This document shows, piece by piece, positions 16,158-25,744 of a stretch of 51,469 nucleotides of DNA. Origin of the DNA: Desulfuromusa sp. (GTDB lineage Bacteria > Desulfobacterota > Desulfuromonadia > Desulfuromonadales > Geopsychrobacteraceae). Numbering within the stretch: the first letter of the stretch is position 1; each line of letters begins with the position of its first letter. The stretch covers positions 1 to 51,469 of the forward strand of contig JAKIUD010000017.1 in assembly GCA_021647765.1 (NCBI GenBank). The letters are read 5' to 3'. A program made the translations under genes and the position numbers. The notes beneath the pieces were generated by a model. That model saw only the letters and a program-made list of their open reading frames with translations, was not told the origin of the DNA and did not search any database.

Positions 16158-17147
16158 ATGAGTCCAGCGAGCAGACCAGGGAAAACAAAATTTCAGTTAG
16201 ATTTGCGTCGTCATTTACGTGAGCATTACGTTAACGAAAATCTGACCCATTTGATTTGTGAGATTGCTGAAGCTTCCAAATATATTATTCACTCAATCAG
16301 TACGGGTGATCTGGGGGTGGCTGGTACCTCCAATTTGTATGGTGAACAGCAACTGGCACTGGATGTTCTTGCCGATCGAATCATGCGTAAGAGGCTTGAT
16401 CATTCTCGCGTGGTGGCAAATATGATGTCGGAAGAGATGGATGAAATTATTCCGGTTTCGCCAGACTGTGATGGGAAATATTCGGTTGCCTTTGATCCTT
16501 TGGATGGATCTTCTCTAGTTGATGTCAATCTCGCAGTTGGTACCATTGTTTCAATTTTTGAAGGATGTGACCTGCTGCAACCCGGACGTAAGCAGGTTGC
16601 GGCTGTGTATATCCTTTATGGGCCACGTACGACATTAGTTTACAGTGTCGGTAAGGGAGTTCATGAATTCGGTATGAATATGCTGAGGGAGTTTACTCTG
16701 TTGCAGGAGAATATTACTCTCCAGCCACAAGGGAGTCTTTATTCTCCCGGAGGACAACGGAATCTTTATACTCCTGGTGTTGAGGCATATATTGCCAAAT
16801 TGGAAGATCGCGGCGTCAAGTTGCGTTACAGTGGTGGGTTTGTCCCCGATATCAATCAGATATTACTTAAGGGGCAGGGCATTTTCTTTTACCCGCACTT
16901 GAAGAATCAGCCACAGGGGAAATTAAGATTGCTGTTTGAGTTGAGTCCGATGGCTTTCATAATTGAACAGGCTGGGGGTGCTGCCTCTAATGGGCACCAA
17001 CCGATTCTAGACTTGCAACCACAACAAATTCATGACCGCTCACCGGTCTTTATTGGTTGTAAGAAGGATGTTGCCATGGCTGAAGAGTTTATCCGCAGGC
17101 TGGAAAATGAAAATGATGGAAGGGTAGAAAAGAAAGAAAAAAAGTAG
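16158..17147 (+). CDS. fbp: Fructose-1,6-bisphosphatase class I
   Basis: This 329-residue cytosolic gluconeogenic enzyme hydrolyses fructose 1,6-bisphosphate. The metal-binding signature DPLDGSS is at residues 113-119, with MSEEMDEIIPV upstream. SGGFVPDINQILLKGQGIFFYP and the C-terminal FELSPMAFIIEQAGGAASNG carry the substrate and metal residues. AGGGAGG lies about 10-16 bases before ATG 16158. The gene is followed by a repeat element rather than an obvious terminator. Confidence 0.96.
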   Translation: MSPASRPGKTKFQLDLRRHLREHYVNENLTHLICEIAEASKYIIHSISTGDLGVAGTSNLYGEQQLALDVLADRIMRKRLDHSRVVANMMSEEMDEIIPVSPDCDGKYSVAFDPLDGSSLVDVNLAVGTIVSIFEGCDLLQPGRKQVAAVYILYGPRTTLVYSVGKGVHEFGMNMLREFTLLQENITLQPQGSLYSPGGQRNLYTPGVEAYIAKLEDRGVKLRYSGGFVPDINQILLKGQGIFFYPHLKNQPQGKLRLLFELSPMAFIIEQAGGAASNGHQPILDLQPQQIHDRSPVFIGCKKDVAMAEEFIRRLENENDGRVEKKEKK

Positions 17148-17167
17148 CTATTCAGTAAAATGACAGC

Positions 17168-17358
17168 TCCGAATGACACTGGTTTAAGGGCAGATAGCAG
17201 CAAAATCGGAACTGTCCCCGCATGGAGGCTGTCTCAGGCTTTTGCGGTGCGAACTACCGAGGTTCTTTGTGGCTCGTAAACTCTTGGGACAGCCCCCGGT
17301 GGAGCTGGGGACTGTCCCGAGTTGACTGCAATGCTGGTAAAATTAGCGCCATTCGGGA
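17168..17358 (+). repeat. Dispersed terminal-inverted-repeat element, copy A
   Basis: The left end TCCGAATGACACTGGTTTAA and the right end, read on the other strand as TCCCGAATGGCGCTAATTTT, are imperfect terminal inverted repeats. The interior GGAACTGTCCCCGCATGG and GGGGACTGTCCC arms also pair, and a conserved middle GTGGCTCGTAAACT follows. The same interior occurs at 33207-33378 (inverted) and 45141-45328. No protein is encoded. It occupies the fbp-comEC gap. Confidence 0.85.
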
Positions 17359-17433
17359 CAAACCCTGATTTGCTAACTTTTCTACTGAATTAGTTCTTTA
17401 GGTTTCAACTAAGCTGCAATGGAGGAGGGGGAC

Positions 17434-19812
17434 ATGCAGCCAATATATATTGCTCTAGCTGCAACGATTGCCGGACTCTCTCTGGCACCTGTTTATACGT
17501 TCCCGCATTTTTCTGCTTGGTTGTTTGGTTCATTTTCCGGCCTGCTATTTTTTCTGCTGCGTAGACACCGCCGTGTCGCATTGGTCTTACTATTTCTCTC
17601 CATTGCTGTTTTTTCAAATCTGCGTTATCCACAGCAATTTCCATCCCGACAAGACATCGTTTATATCGATCATTTAGCGCGAAAAGTAACTTTGACTGGC
17701 ATGTTGACCAATATCCGCCAACTCACCGAAGGGCGGAGCTGGATCGAATTACTGGTCGATTCGGTCACCATAAAAGATCATCAGATCCCACTGGAAGCTC
17801 CTTTGCGGGTGCGGCTCTATATGGGGGAGGGGACTGATCAGTTGTTTCCAGGTGATGTTATTCGCTGTAAAAGTCGAATGCGACAGCCACGTCTTTTCGG
17901 GACTCCGGGGGAATTTAACTGGCCACGTTACCTGGCAAGCCAACATATCGATATGACTGCCTGGGTAAAAAATCCTGAAAAAATAAAACTCTTGGAGCGA
18001 AAAAAGAGTTTTCCCCGCCGACCGATAGTGCAATGGCGGAGCAGAATTGCCACCAATATTCAGCGAGTGATGCCAGAAGAACGTGCCCCCCTGGTCAGGG
18101 CACTGGTGTTGGGCGAGGGGCGAATTATCCCTGATCCTCTCCGCAAAACTCTGGCAAAAAGTGGTATCAGCCATCTCTTTGCCATCTCTGGACTTCATCT
18201 TGGGATGATTGGGTTACTTGGTTATCGACTTATGTTTGTCTTCTATCGTCGTTCACCCAGGTTGCTTGATTGGCAGCCTCCGCAACGGCTACTCCCACTC
18301 GTCTTACTGCCCTTGTTGCTTGGTTATTTGCTGTTGACAGGAGATGCTGTTTCAACACGTAGAGCTTTTGCTCTGGCTGCGGTGGGAACCAGTTTTTTAT
18401 TCTGGCGCTATTATGTCAATCCACTATTACTGTTGGCGTCCATTGCATTGCTCTCTCTACTGATTAACCCGCTGTTTCTTTGGCAGGCGGGCTGGCAGCT
18501 CTCTTTTTCTGGCGCAGCAGGGATTCTTCTCTGGCGACCAGTGTGGCAAAAAATAGGTCGTCATCAAGTTGTCTTTCTACGTTATCCTCTGCAACTTTTT
18601 CTGGTGACCTTTGCTGCAATGTTGGCAACCTTGCCACTGGTTCTCTTCAATTTTCATCTCTTTGCCCCGATTGGAATCCTGGCTAATCTTGTCTGTGTCC
18701 CAATTGTAACTCTCCTCGCTTTACCGCTCGGATTTTCCGGGTTGCTGTTTTACCCACTTTTTCCTCAATTGTCAGAACTGTTATTTCAGCTTTGTGGTTT
18801 ATTGCTAGCTTACGTATTGTCGCTGGCCAACTGGCTTACGGCACTCCCCGGTCTTGGGGGCACATATTTGTTTCTATCTCACGAGCAGATTCTGGCCGTT
18901 GCTTTGTTGGTCTTACTGTTGCTTTTATCCGCACAACTAGCGAAACAGAACTTGTTACGATTTGGAACCGTCAGTGTTTTGTCTGCGGTCGTCTTGTGGC
19001 AATTTCCTCTCGCCCAGGCTCATCCGGTTTTATTAACCATGTTCAGTGTTGGTCAGGGTGAATCGATGCTGCTGCAAAATAACAAGGGGCAAGCTATTTT
19101 GATCGATGGTGGTGGGTTTTACAGCGATAGGTTTGATGTCGGTGAGCGTTTGCTCGCTCCGGCCTTTGCGGAGTTAGGAGTGACCCAGTTGGATGCCGTT
19201 GTTTTGACCCACAATGATCTGGATCACCGTAAGGGGCTGGTTTTTATTCTCGATCATTTTCCGGTGCGGGAATTTTGGAGCGGACAACCATTAGCTGCTT
19301 TGCCTGCCCGATTACAGAATGTTTTGCTCAAGAACTCTATTCCAGCCAGAATTGCGCCTCCTAGTTGGAGTGCAGCCCCTTTTTGGACTTCTGGTGTTTT
19401 GCACATATTTAACGGCAGCGCTCCGTGGATCAGTGATAATGACGCTTCTTTGGTGCTGTACCTTGATCATGACAAAAAAAATAGCCTGTTGCTGACTGGA
19501 GATTTGGAAAAGCAAGGAGTCTTTAAGCTCCTTGCAGCGGGATTACCTGGATCAGTCTCTTTGCTGAAACTGCCCCACCATGGCAGTAGGTTTTCAGCAA
19601 CTGACCGTCTTATTGATCAGCTTAACCCTCAATCCTGTCTAGTTTCGGTCGGTTATCAAAACAGTCACCATTTGCCGGCCAGACAGGTTGTTGACTATCT
19701 GCAAAGAAAGAACATTCCCCTCTATCGAACTGATATATCAGGAACTCTTCAGGCTCAATCGTCCCAAAAAGGTTGGCATATCCAGCATTGGCAACAAGGC
19801 GTTTTTCGTTGA
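17434..19812 (+). CDS. comEC: ComEC/Rec2 family DNA internalisation protein
   Basis: This 792-residue protein has an N-terminal membrane part, the Competence domain (from about residue 210: ISHLFAISGLHLGMIGLLGY), and many helices to about residue 520. The C-terminal metallo-beta-lactamase-like domain has THNDLDHRKG with His593, Asp595, Asp597 and His598, then LLTGDLEKQG and LPHHGSRFS. ComEC forms the inner-membrane channel for single-stranded DNA in natural transformation. Whether this strain is competent is unknown. ATG 17434 is preferred over ATG 17419 because the GGAGGAGGGGG just before it is an ideal Shine-Dalgarno. Confidence 0.93.
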   Translation: MQPIYIALAATIAGLSLAPVYTFPHFSAWLFGSFSGLLFFLLRRHRRVALVLLFLSIAVFSNLRYPQQFPSRQDIVYIDHLARKVTLTGMLTNIRQLTEGRSWIELLVDSVTIKDHQIPLEAPLRVRLYMGEGTDQLFPGDVIRCKSRMRQPRLFGTPGEFNWPRYLASQHIDMTAWVKNPEKIKLLERKKSFPRRPIVQWRSRIATNIQRVMPEERAPLVRALVLGEGRIIPDPLRKTLAKSGISHLFAISGLHLGMIGLLGYRLMFVFYRRSPRLLDWQPPQRLLPLVLLPLLLGYLLLTGDAVSTRRAFALAAVGTSFLFWRYYVNPLLLLASIALLSLLINPLFLWQAGWQLSFSGAAGILLWRPVWQKIGRHQVVFLRYPLQLFLVTFAAMLATLPLVLFNFHLFAPIGILANLVCVPIVTLLALPLGFSGLLFYPLFPQLSELLFQLCGLLLAYVLSLANWLTALPGLGGTYLFLSHEQILAVALLVLLLLLSAQLAKQNLLRFGTVSVLSAVVLWQFPLAQAHPVLLTMFSVGQGESMLLQNNKGQAILIDGGGFYSDRFDVGERLLAPAFAELGVTQLDAVVLTHNDLDHRKGLVFILDHFPVREFWSGQPLAALPARLQNVLLKNSIPARIAPPSWSAAPFWTSGVLHIFNGSAPWISDNDASLVLYLDHDKKNSLLLTGDLEKQGVFKLLAAGLPGSVSLLKLPHHGSRFSATDRLIDQLNPQSCLVSVGYQNSHHLPARQVVDYLQRKNIPLYRTDISGTLQAQSSQKGWHIQHWQQGVFR

Positions 19813-19859
19813 CATTCTCTTCTGAATGCTGAATAATCTCTTATTATTATAGGAGACTT

Positions 19860-21242
19860 ATGATTTCTGTCCAATCAAATATCCTGGTTGTTGATGATGA
19901 ACTGTTCTTTCGCAAGTTGTATCGTGATCTGTTATTGGAAGAAGGTTATCGTGTCGATGTCTGCGCTAATGGTGATGATGCCATTACTTTACTCCAGCAG
20001 CGTGAGGTCGACCTTGTCCTGACCGACATGGTGATGCCGGGTAAAAACGGTCTGGAAGTTCTTCATGCCGCCAGAATACTGCCAAATTCCCCTGAGGTTA
20101 TTATGGTGACTGGCCATGCCAGTCTTGAATCGGCGATTGAGGCATTGAAAAATGGTGCAAGAGATTATTTGATCAAACCATTTGATCCTGAAGAATTGAA
20201 ACATGTGGTTCGAAATTGTCTCGATCAGCGTAGGTTGTTGATAGAAAATGATCATTTACATCGGCAAATTCACCTTTTCCAAACCGGACAATCTTTATCA
20301 TCACTCATTGATCTGGAGCGCTTGCTTCCACAGGCTCTTGATGTTTTGTTGCGTGAGATGGACTCTGGCACTGGTTGTGCTTTCACTCTGAAAAATGGCG
20401 AGGTACCCTCTCTTGCTGGACTAAAAGAGCTTCCTGCCGAGTTTGCAGAACAGTTGATTCTTACTTTGTTACCACAGTTTGACGAGTTGACAGGTTTGAG
20501 CCAACCCAGTAATGCTGTTGCTGCGAAATTGCTTAAACTCCAGCAACGTCGGGAACAAACCTGGATGTTGCCATTGCACGACGGTGAGGTGCTGAAGGGG
20601 GGGATTGTTGTTTGTGATGTGGCTGATAATTTAGAGACCTCTGTCCCTTTGGCCGATTTAGGTTATTTGTGTGACCAGGTATCTCTTGGTTTTGAAAATG
20701 CCTGCCGTTATCAGGATGCGCAAAATTTAATGTATACCGATGATTTGACCGGACTCTATAATCATCGCTATATGCAGGTTTCGTTGAGCCATGAAATCAG
20801 ACGTGCGCAGCGCTATGGATTGAAATTTTCTCTGCTATTTTTAGATCTTGATCGCTTCAAAGAGATTAATGATAACTATGGGCATCTGGCGGGGAGCGCC
20901 GCATTACAGGAAGTTGGTCGTTTGTTGGATAAATGCGTTCGAGATGTTGATATGTTGTTCCGTTTTGGTGGGGATGAATTTGCTGCAATTCTGGTTGAGA
21001 CAGACGATACGACCGCACGAATTGTTGCGGAGAGGATTCGTAAGGTGATCGAAGAGCATGCTTTCCTGGAAGAACAAGGCACACCAAGTTACGTAACTGT
21101 TACAGCCGGATTTGCAACTTTTCCGACTGATGCTACAGAGAAAGAGCAACTGCTTGATCTTGCCGATCAAGCAATGTATGCCGGAAAAATTTCACGGAAT
21201 GTTATTTGTGGTGTGGTCGATATTCCGCAAGATAAACATTAA
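19860..21242 (+). CDS. Response regulator with GGDEF (diguanylate cyclase) output
   Basis: This 460-residue protein has a receiver domain (residues ~7-122) with acidic pocket Asp12/Asp13, phospho-acceptor Asp56 (LTDMVMPG) and Lys in LIKPF. A middle region (~150-280) looks GAF-like. The GGDEF domain (~285-455) has an intact catalytic G370-G-D-E-F374 and an inhibitory I-site R361-x-x-D364 five residues before it. It should therefore make c-di-GMP and be feedback-controlled. No histidine kinase is adjacent, so the partner is an orphan elsewhere. ATAGGAGA lies 5 bases before ATG 19860. It follows comEC by 47 bp. Confidence 0.93.
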   Translation: MISVQSNILVVDDELFFRKLYRDLLLEEGYRVDVCANGDDAITLLQQREVDLVLTDMVMPGKNGLEVLHAARILPNSPEVIMVTGHASLESAIEALKNGARDYLIKPFDPEELKHVVRNCLDQRRLLIENDHLHRQIHLFQTGQSLSSLIDLERLLPQALDVLLREMDSGTGCAFTLKNGEVPSLAGLKELPAEFAEQLILTLLPQFDELTGLSQPSNAVAAKLLKLQQRREQTWMLPLHDGEVLKGGIVVCDVADNLETSVPLADLGYLCDQVSLGFENACRYQDAQNLMYTDDLTGLYNHRYMQVSLSHEIRRAQRYGLKFSLLFLDLDRFKEINDNYGHLAGSAALQEVGRLLDKCVRDVDMLFRFGGDEFAAILVETDDTTARIVAERIRKVIEEHAFLEEQGTPSYVTVTAGFATFPTDATEKEQLLDLADQAMYAGKISRNVICGVVDIPQDKH

Positions 21243-21512
21243 TCTTCATCCTCCTGCTGACCTGATTTGAATTGACTTTTAAGTGTAATTTAATATTGTC
21301 TGTACGGAAATAAAACTAATCTATTCAGCAGGGTAGGAAGCTAAATCAGCAGAGACCCCTTTTTGTCAAACACATGATCCTTTCTTCCGCAATAAAAACG
21401 TATAAATAGTGCTTAAATTTCTTTCAGATCAACACAAAATAAGGTATCTTCTCCCGTCTGTATCGATTCCGTTAGCCTGCGAAAGAATAGTTATAAAAGA
21501 AAAGGTTCCATT

Positions 21513-22784
21513 TTGAGTATAACAGCGATCAAAGGGATGAATGATGTTCTGCCTGGAGAGGTAGAAACTTGGCAGTTTCTGGAGCAAAGTGCCCGTGATG
21601 TATTTAGTCTCTATGGTTTTTCTGAAATCAGAACACCAATAGCGGAGAAGACTGAACTGTTCTGCCGATCCATTGGTGAAACAACCGATATTGTTGAAAA
21701 GGAAATGTACACCTTTAATGATAAGAGTAACCACTCTATGACCTTGCGCCCCGAGGGGACAGCTCCAGTGATGCGGGCTTTTATTCAGAACCATTTGCAT
21801 AACCTTGATCCGGTTTCCAAACTTTACTATATGGGGCCGATGTTTCGTTATGAGCGGCCACAGAAGGGGCGCTATCGTCAGTTTCACCAGCTTGGGGTTG
21901 AAGTGCTTGGGGTTGAGGATGCGAAAGTTGATGCCCAGGTTCTGGCGATGCTGCATCAATACTTTGCCCGGATCGAGATCGATTCGGTTTCTCTTCAGAT
22001 CAACTCACTCGGTTGCCCTGAGTGTCGTCCCGGCTATCAGCAGGAACTGATCGCCTACCTCGAATCCCGTTTGGATCAATTGTGTGTGGAATGTCAGCGT
22101 CGCTATCAGACTAACCCCCTGCGGGTATTGGACTGTAAGGCGGCAGGATGTCAAGCGGCGACGATTGATGCCCCTTCAGTTCTTGACCATCTGTGCTCCT
22201 CTTGTAATGACCATTTTACACAGGTCAAATACTATCTGAATGCGTTACAAGTACCGTTTAAGGTAAATTCACGGATGGTGCGTGGGTTAGACTACTATGT
22301 ACGGACCACTTTTGAGTTGGTTACCGATCAGCTTGGATCACAGAATGCTGTGGCGGCGGGAGGGCGTTATGATGGTCTGGTTGAGAGCCTTGGTGGTCCG
22401 GCGTTGCCGGGAATTGGTTTTGCCATCGGGCTTGAACGTCTGGTTCTGATGAAGAATGAGCAGCGGATCAGCCCGGCAACGCCACAACTGTTTATTGCGG
22501 CTCTTGGTAAAGAGGCGACTGACCGGGCGTTTGTGCTGATGTCTCAGTTGCAGATTGCCGGTGTGCGTGCTGAAATGGATTATCTGGGGAAAAGTCTGAA
22601 AGCGCAGATGCGCAGAGCCAATAAGTTGAATGCCGCCTTTACTCTGATTCTGGGCGAAGATGAACTGGAATCAGGACAGGCGCAACTTAAAAATATGTCA
22701 GATAGTAGCCAATCGATAATTGCCTTGGAGTCTTTGGTTGCGACGTTAAGTAAAAAACTCGGCCAAGTATCCACTTATTCTTGA
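21513..22784 (+). CDS. hisS: Histidyl-tRNA synthetase
   Basis: This 423-residue class II synthetase begins (M)SITAIKGMNDVLPGE. Motif 2 is FRYERPQKGRYRQFHQLGVE, and the histidine-specific segments are RGLDYYVRTTFE and AAGGRYDGLVE. The C-terminal anticodon-binding domain follows from about residue 325. The start is TTG 21513, since the family N terminus fits and AAAAGG lies 8 bases upstream. The 270-bp gap before it contains no clear gene or terminator. aspS follows after 77 bp, a common hisS-aspS pair in bacteria. Confidence 0.97.
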   Translation: MSITAIKGMNDVLPGEVETWQFLEQSARDVFSLYGFSEIRTPIAEKTELFCRSIGETTDIVEKEMYTFNDKSNHSMTLRPEGTAPVMRAFIQNHLHNLDPVSKLYYMGPMFRYERPQKGRYRQFHQLGVEVLGVEDAKVDAQVLAMLHQYFARIEIDSVSLQINSLGCPECRPGYQQELIAYLESRLDQLCVECQRRYQTNPLRVLDCKAAGCQAATIDAPSVLDHLCSSCNDHFTQVKYYLNALQVPFKVNSRMVRGLDYYVRTTFELVTDQLGSQNAVAAGGRYDGLVESLGGPALPGIGFAIGLERLVLMKNEQRISPATPQLFIAALGKEATDRAFVLMSQLQIAGVRAEMDYLGKSLKAQMRRANKLNAAFTLILGEDELESGQAQLKNMSDSSQSIIALESLVATLSKKLGQVSTYS

Positions 22785-22861
22785 CCTTCAATAAATGCAG
22801 TTTATATAATTACAATTCCGTCATAAATTTATCAGAGCGATAGCTCATTCTGGAGGATGTT

Positions 22862-24652
22862 GTGTTGAACGATAAACTTGGAAATTTGGTAAGAACCCAT
22901 CGTTGTGGTGATCTGACCGCAGAACAGATAGGGCAGGAAGTTTGTGTGATGGGTTGGGCACAGAGGCGCCGTGATCACGGTGGCCTGATTTTTATTGACC
23001 TGCGTGACCGTGAGGGAATTATCCAGCTGGCTCTCGATCCTGATCGTGATCTTGCCTCACACCAGAAGGCAGAGCAGGTTCGTAATGAATTTGTTCTGGC
23101 AGCGCGGGGAAAAGTATCACCACGTCCTGAGGGAACAGTTAATCCAAAAATGAAAACGGGTGAAGTGGAGATTGAAATCAGTGAATTGCTGATATTGAAT
23201 CGCTCCGAGACGCCCCCTTTTATGCTTGATGAATTTACTGAAGTTGCCGAAAATATCCGTTTGAAGTATCGCTATCTCGATTTACGTCGCCCGGCATTAC
23301 AAAAAAATATGTTGATGCGGCATCTAGTTGCTAAAACGGTACGTAACTATTTTGACGAACAAGGATTTATTGAAATTGAGACCCCGGTTCTGACTAAAAG
23401 TACCCCGGAAGGAGCTAGAGACTATTTGGTTCCAAGTCGGGTTAATTTAGGCCACTTTTATGCGTTACCCCAGTCTCCACAGCTGTTTAAGCAGTTGTTG
23501 ATGGTCTCCGGGTTTGACCGTTATTTCCAGATTGTCAAATGTTTCCGTGATGAAGATTTGCGGGCAGATCGTCAGCCTGAATTTACTCAGATCGATTGTG
23601 AAATGAGTTTTGTCAATCGCAGTCAGGTCATGGACATTATGGAGGGGATGATCGCCAAAGTTTTTAAAGCAGCATTAGACGTTGAGTTGACTCTGCCAAT
23701 GCCGCGTTTAACTTATGCAGAGGCATTGGATCGCTTTGGTGTTGATAACCCCGATTTGCGTTTTGACATGGAGCTGATTGATATTACCGAGCAAGTTGCT
23801 GGATCCCAGTTCAAAGTTTTTGCCAGTGTCGCCGCGGCTAAAGGGCTGGTTAAAGCCCTCAATGTCAAAGGTTGTGCAACTTTTTCCCGTCGGGAGTTAG
23901 ATGATTTAACCGACTTTGCCAGGATTTATGGTGCTAAAGGGATGGCATGGGTCAAGGTCACAGCAGGGGGTTGGCAGTCACCTATTGCTAAATTCTTTAC
24001 CGATACCGAACTAGTGGCTTTAAATGAAAAACTGGGCGCTGAAGTTGGTGATTTATTGTTGTTTATGGCCGATACTCCAGCTATTGCCAATGAAGCTTTG
24101 GGTCGCCTGCGTGGTCACTTGGGTCAAAAATTGGGTTTGGCTGACAGGGAGAACTATCAGTTTACCTGGGTCACCGATTTTCCGTTGTTGGAGTGGGATG
24201 CTGAACAACGTCGCCACGTTGCTGTTCATCACCCATTTACCGCCCCACTGGAAGAAGATATTCCTCTGCTTGATACTGACCCAGGTAAGGCACGAGCACA
24301 AGCCTATGACTTGGTGTTGAACGGTTCAGAAATTGGTGGTGGCAGTATTCGTATTCATGATCAGGAAGTACAGTCACGCATGTTTGAGCTTCTGGGCATT
24401 GGTTCTGATGAGGCTCAAGAGAAATTTGGATTCTTGTTGGATGCGCTGAATTTTGGTGCACCACCCCACGGTGGAATCGCTTTTGGTCTGGATCGCTTGA
24501 TGATGATACTGACTGGTTCAGATTCAATTCGTGACGTGATTGCTTTTCCGAAAACCCAGAAAGCAACGTGTCTGTTGTCTGATGCTCCTAACGAAGTGGA
24601 TGATAAACAACTCCAGGATTTGGGTGTTCGTTTACGGGGAATACAGAAGTAG
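22862..24652 (+). CDS. aspS: Aspartyl-tRNA synthetase
   Basis: This 596-residue class IIb enzyme has an N-terminal OB-fold anticodon domain (GWAQRRRDHGGLIFIDLRDREG). Motif 2 is FRDEDLRADRQPEFTQID, and a large GAD insertion domain characteristic of bacterial AspRS spans about residues 290-420. Motif 3 is GIAFGLDRLMM. Start GTG 22862 is followed by TTG at the second codon; GGAGG five bases upstream favours GTG. Whether it is discriminating or also charges tRNA-Asn cannot be decided here. Confidence 0.97.
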   Translation: MLNDKLGNLVRTHRCGDLTAEQIGQEVCVMGWAQRRRDHGGLIFIDLRDREGIIQLALDPDRDLASHQKAEQVRNEFVLAARGKVSPRPEGTVNPKMKTGEVEIEISELLILNRSETPPFMLDEFTEVAENIRLKYRYLDLRRPALQKNMLMRHLVAKTVRNYFDEQGFIEIETPVLTKSTPEGARDYLVPSRVNLGHFYALPQSPQLFKQLLMVSGFDRYFQIVKCFRDEDLRADRQPEFTQIDCEMSFVNRSQVMDIMEGMIAKVFKAALDVELTLPMPRLTYAEALDRFGVDNPDLRFDMELIDITEQVAGSQFKVFASVAAAKGLVKALNVKGCATFSRRELDDLTDFARIYGAKGMAWVKVTAGGWQSPIAKFFTDTELVALNEKLGAEVGDLLLFMADTPAIANEALGRLRGHLGQKLGLADRENYQFTWVTDFPLLEWDAEQRRHVAVHHPFTAPLEEDIPLLDTDPGKARAQAYDLVLNGSEIGGGSIRIHDQEVQSRMFELLGIGSDEAQEKFGFLLDALNFGAPPHGGIAFGLDRLMMILTGSDSIRDVIAFPKTQKATCLLSDAPNEVDDKQLQDLGVRLRGIQK

Positions 24653-24689
24653 ATTTTTACTATGCTCTTAGACATGGGACGAAATATAG

Positions 24690-25418
24690 ATGCAGATGTT
24701 TAAACGTCTGTTGCTGATAGTTGTAGTCATCTTCTTGTTGTTTGGTTGTGCGCAACCACCGCCTGTTGGAGAGTTGGAATATACCCGGAATGTTGTTGCT
24801 CATGCCTATGCAGCGGGAGCAGCTCAACACGCCTCCGGTGAGTACCAACTTGCTAACAGTGCGTTGCAGGCTGCCGAACTTCAGGTTAAGAATAAAGAAT
24901 ATCGTAGAGCTTCATTCACTTTGGACTTGGCTCGACGCTATTCTGCAGAAGCACTGAAGTTGACTATAGCGCGTAAACAACAATTGGCAGCAGAAGAGAA
25001 AAAAATTGCCGAGGACAAACAGTTGGCTGCGTTAGCAAAACAGCGTGAGTTGGAACAGCAGGCCAAACTGAAAAAACAACAGGAACAAAAGAAGAAAGTG
25101 ATCATTGTGCCAAAGCCAAAAAAACCAGCTCCGGTTGTCGTAAAAAAAGCTTCGCCAATTGTTAAAGCACCAAAGCCTGTTAATCATGTTGAAGTCCATG
25201 CAGGTGAGAATCTCGCAATAATTGCCGCTCGCGCAGAAGTTTATAAAGATGCTTTGCTTTGGCCACTTATTTATAAAGCCAATCGAGATCAGATAAAAGA
25301 TCCAACGGTGATTTTTCCTGGCCAAATTCTGCTGATTCCACGTGACAAATCCAGAGATGAAGTCGAGGCTGCCCGGCGGGAAGCACGGGAGTTGAACCTT
25401 TTCCAGCCTCAGAACTAA
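24690..25418 (+). CDS. LysM-domain lipoprotein with DUF4398-like helical region
   Basis: This 242-residue exported lipoprotein has a hydrophobic signal ending in the lipobox LFGC (lipidated Cys20). A helical DUF4398-like region (residues ~30-95) is followed by a Lys/Gln-rich coiled coil (~90-135), a Pro/Lys linker and a C-terminal LysM domain (VEVHAGENLAIIAARAEVY ... PGQILLIP, ~168-220). LysM binds peptidoglycan, so it probably tethers the outer membrane to the wall. The linker's repetitiveness is ordinary for the type. An in-frame ATG two codons later is possible. It follows aspS by 37 bp. Confidence 0.88.
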   Translation: MQMFKRLLLIVVVIFLLFGCAQPPPVGELEYTRNVVAHAYAAGAAQHASGEYQLANSALQAAELQVKNKEYRRASFTLDLARRYSAEALKLTIARKQQLAAEEKKIAEDKQLAALAKQRELEQQAKLKKQQEQKKKVIIVPKPKKPAPVVVKKASPIVKAPKPVNHVEVHAGENLAIIAARAEVYKDALLWPLIYKANRDQIKDPTVIFPGQILLIPRDKSRDEVEAARREARELNLFQPQN

Positions 25419-25448
25419 ATGTTTACTATTTGATCATTTCCTGCGATG

Positions 25449-25473
25449 TTCTGCCGGAACCCTGCCGGCAGAA
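25449..25473 (+). terminator. Hairpin after the LysM lipoprotein gene
   Basis: TTCTGCCGG (25449-25457) and CCGGCAGAA (25465-25473) form a perfect 9-bp stem around a 7-base loop. Only a short TTCTTT follows, so termination may be partial. Confidence 0.6.
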
Positions 25474-25615
25474 TTCTTTCCACCGCAAATCAATTCTAAG
25501 AACAATTTTCTTTAATTTTCTCTGTGCGGGGGTCTTTTGAAAATACTTTAAAAACAGTAACTTACATTTGCTCTCTGATCGATTGAGATAATTTTACTTT
25601 AAATCGCAAAGGTTC

Positions 25616-25650
25616 TTGACACTCTCGTTTTGTTTGTATACTGTATACAA
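25616..25650 (+). promoter_or_regulatory. icd promoter with a 17-bp perfect palindromic operator (GntR-like)
   Basis: TTGACA (25616-25621) is a perfect -35. TATACT (25637-25642) is a good -10 at a short 15-bp spacing. Over the -10 lies the perfect palindrome TTGTATACTGTATACAA (25634-25650, centre T25642). GT-AC half-sites of this kind are typical of GntR/FadR-family regulators. A protein bound here would block the promoter, so repression of icd, and perhaps mdh, is expected. The regulator is not in the window. Confidence 0.65.
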
Positions 25651-25744
25651 CGCTAAACAGAACTAATTTTTCAGTTTATAACGTGGTTATATCCTGACTT
25701 GAATGGTGATTAATCGGCTTTTTAAATATTAAAGGAGAGAGAAT

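Larger units (their letters stand above)
25419..25744 (+). other. Intergenic region before icd: terminator hairpin, promoter and operator
   Basis: These 326 bases hold no gene. They carry a hairpin just after the lipoprotein gene, an AT-rich stretch, then TTGACA with a palindromic operator (25616-25650), and a leader of about 90 bases ending in GGAGAGAG before icd. Confidence 0.6.
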
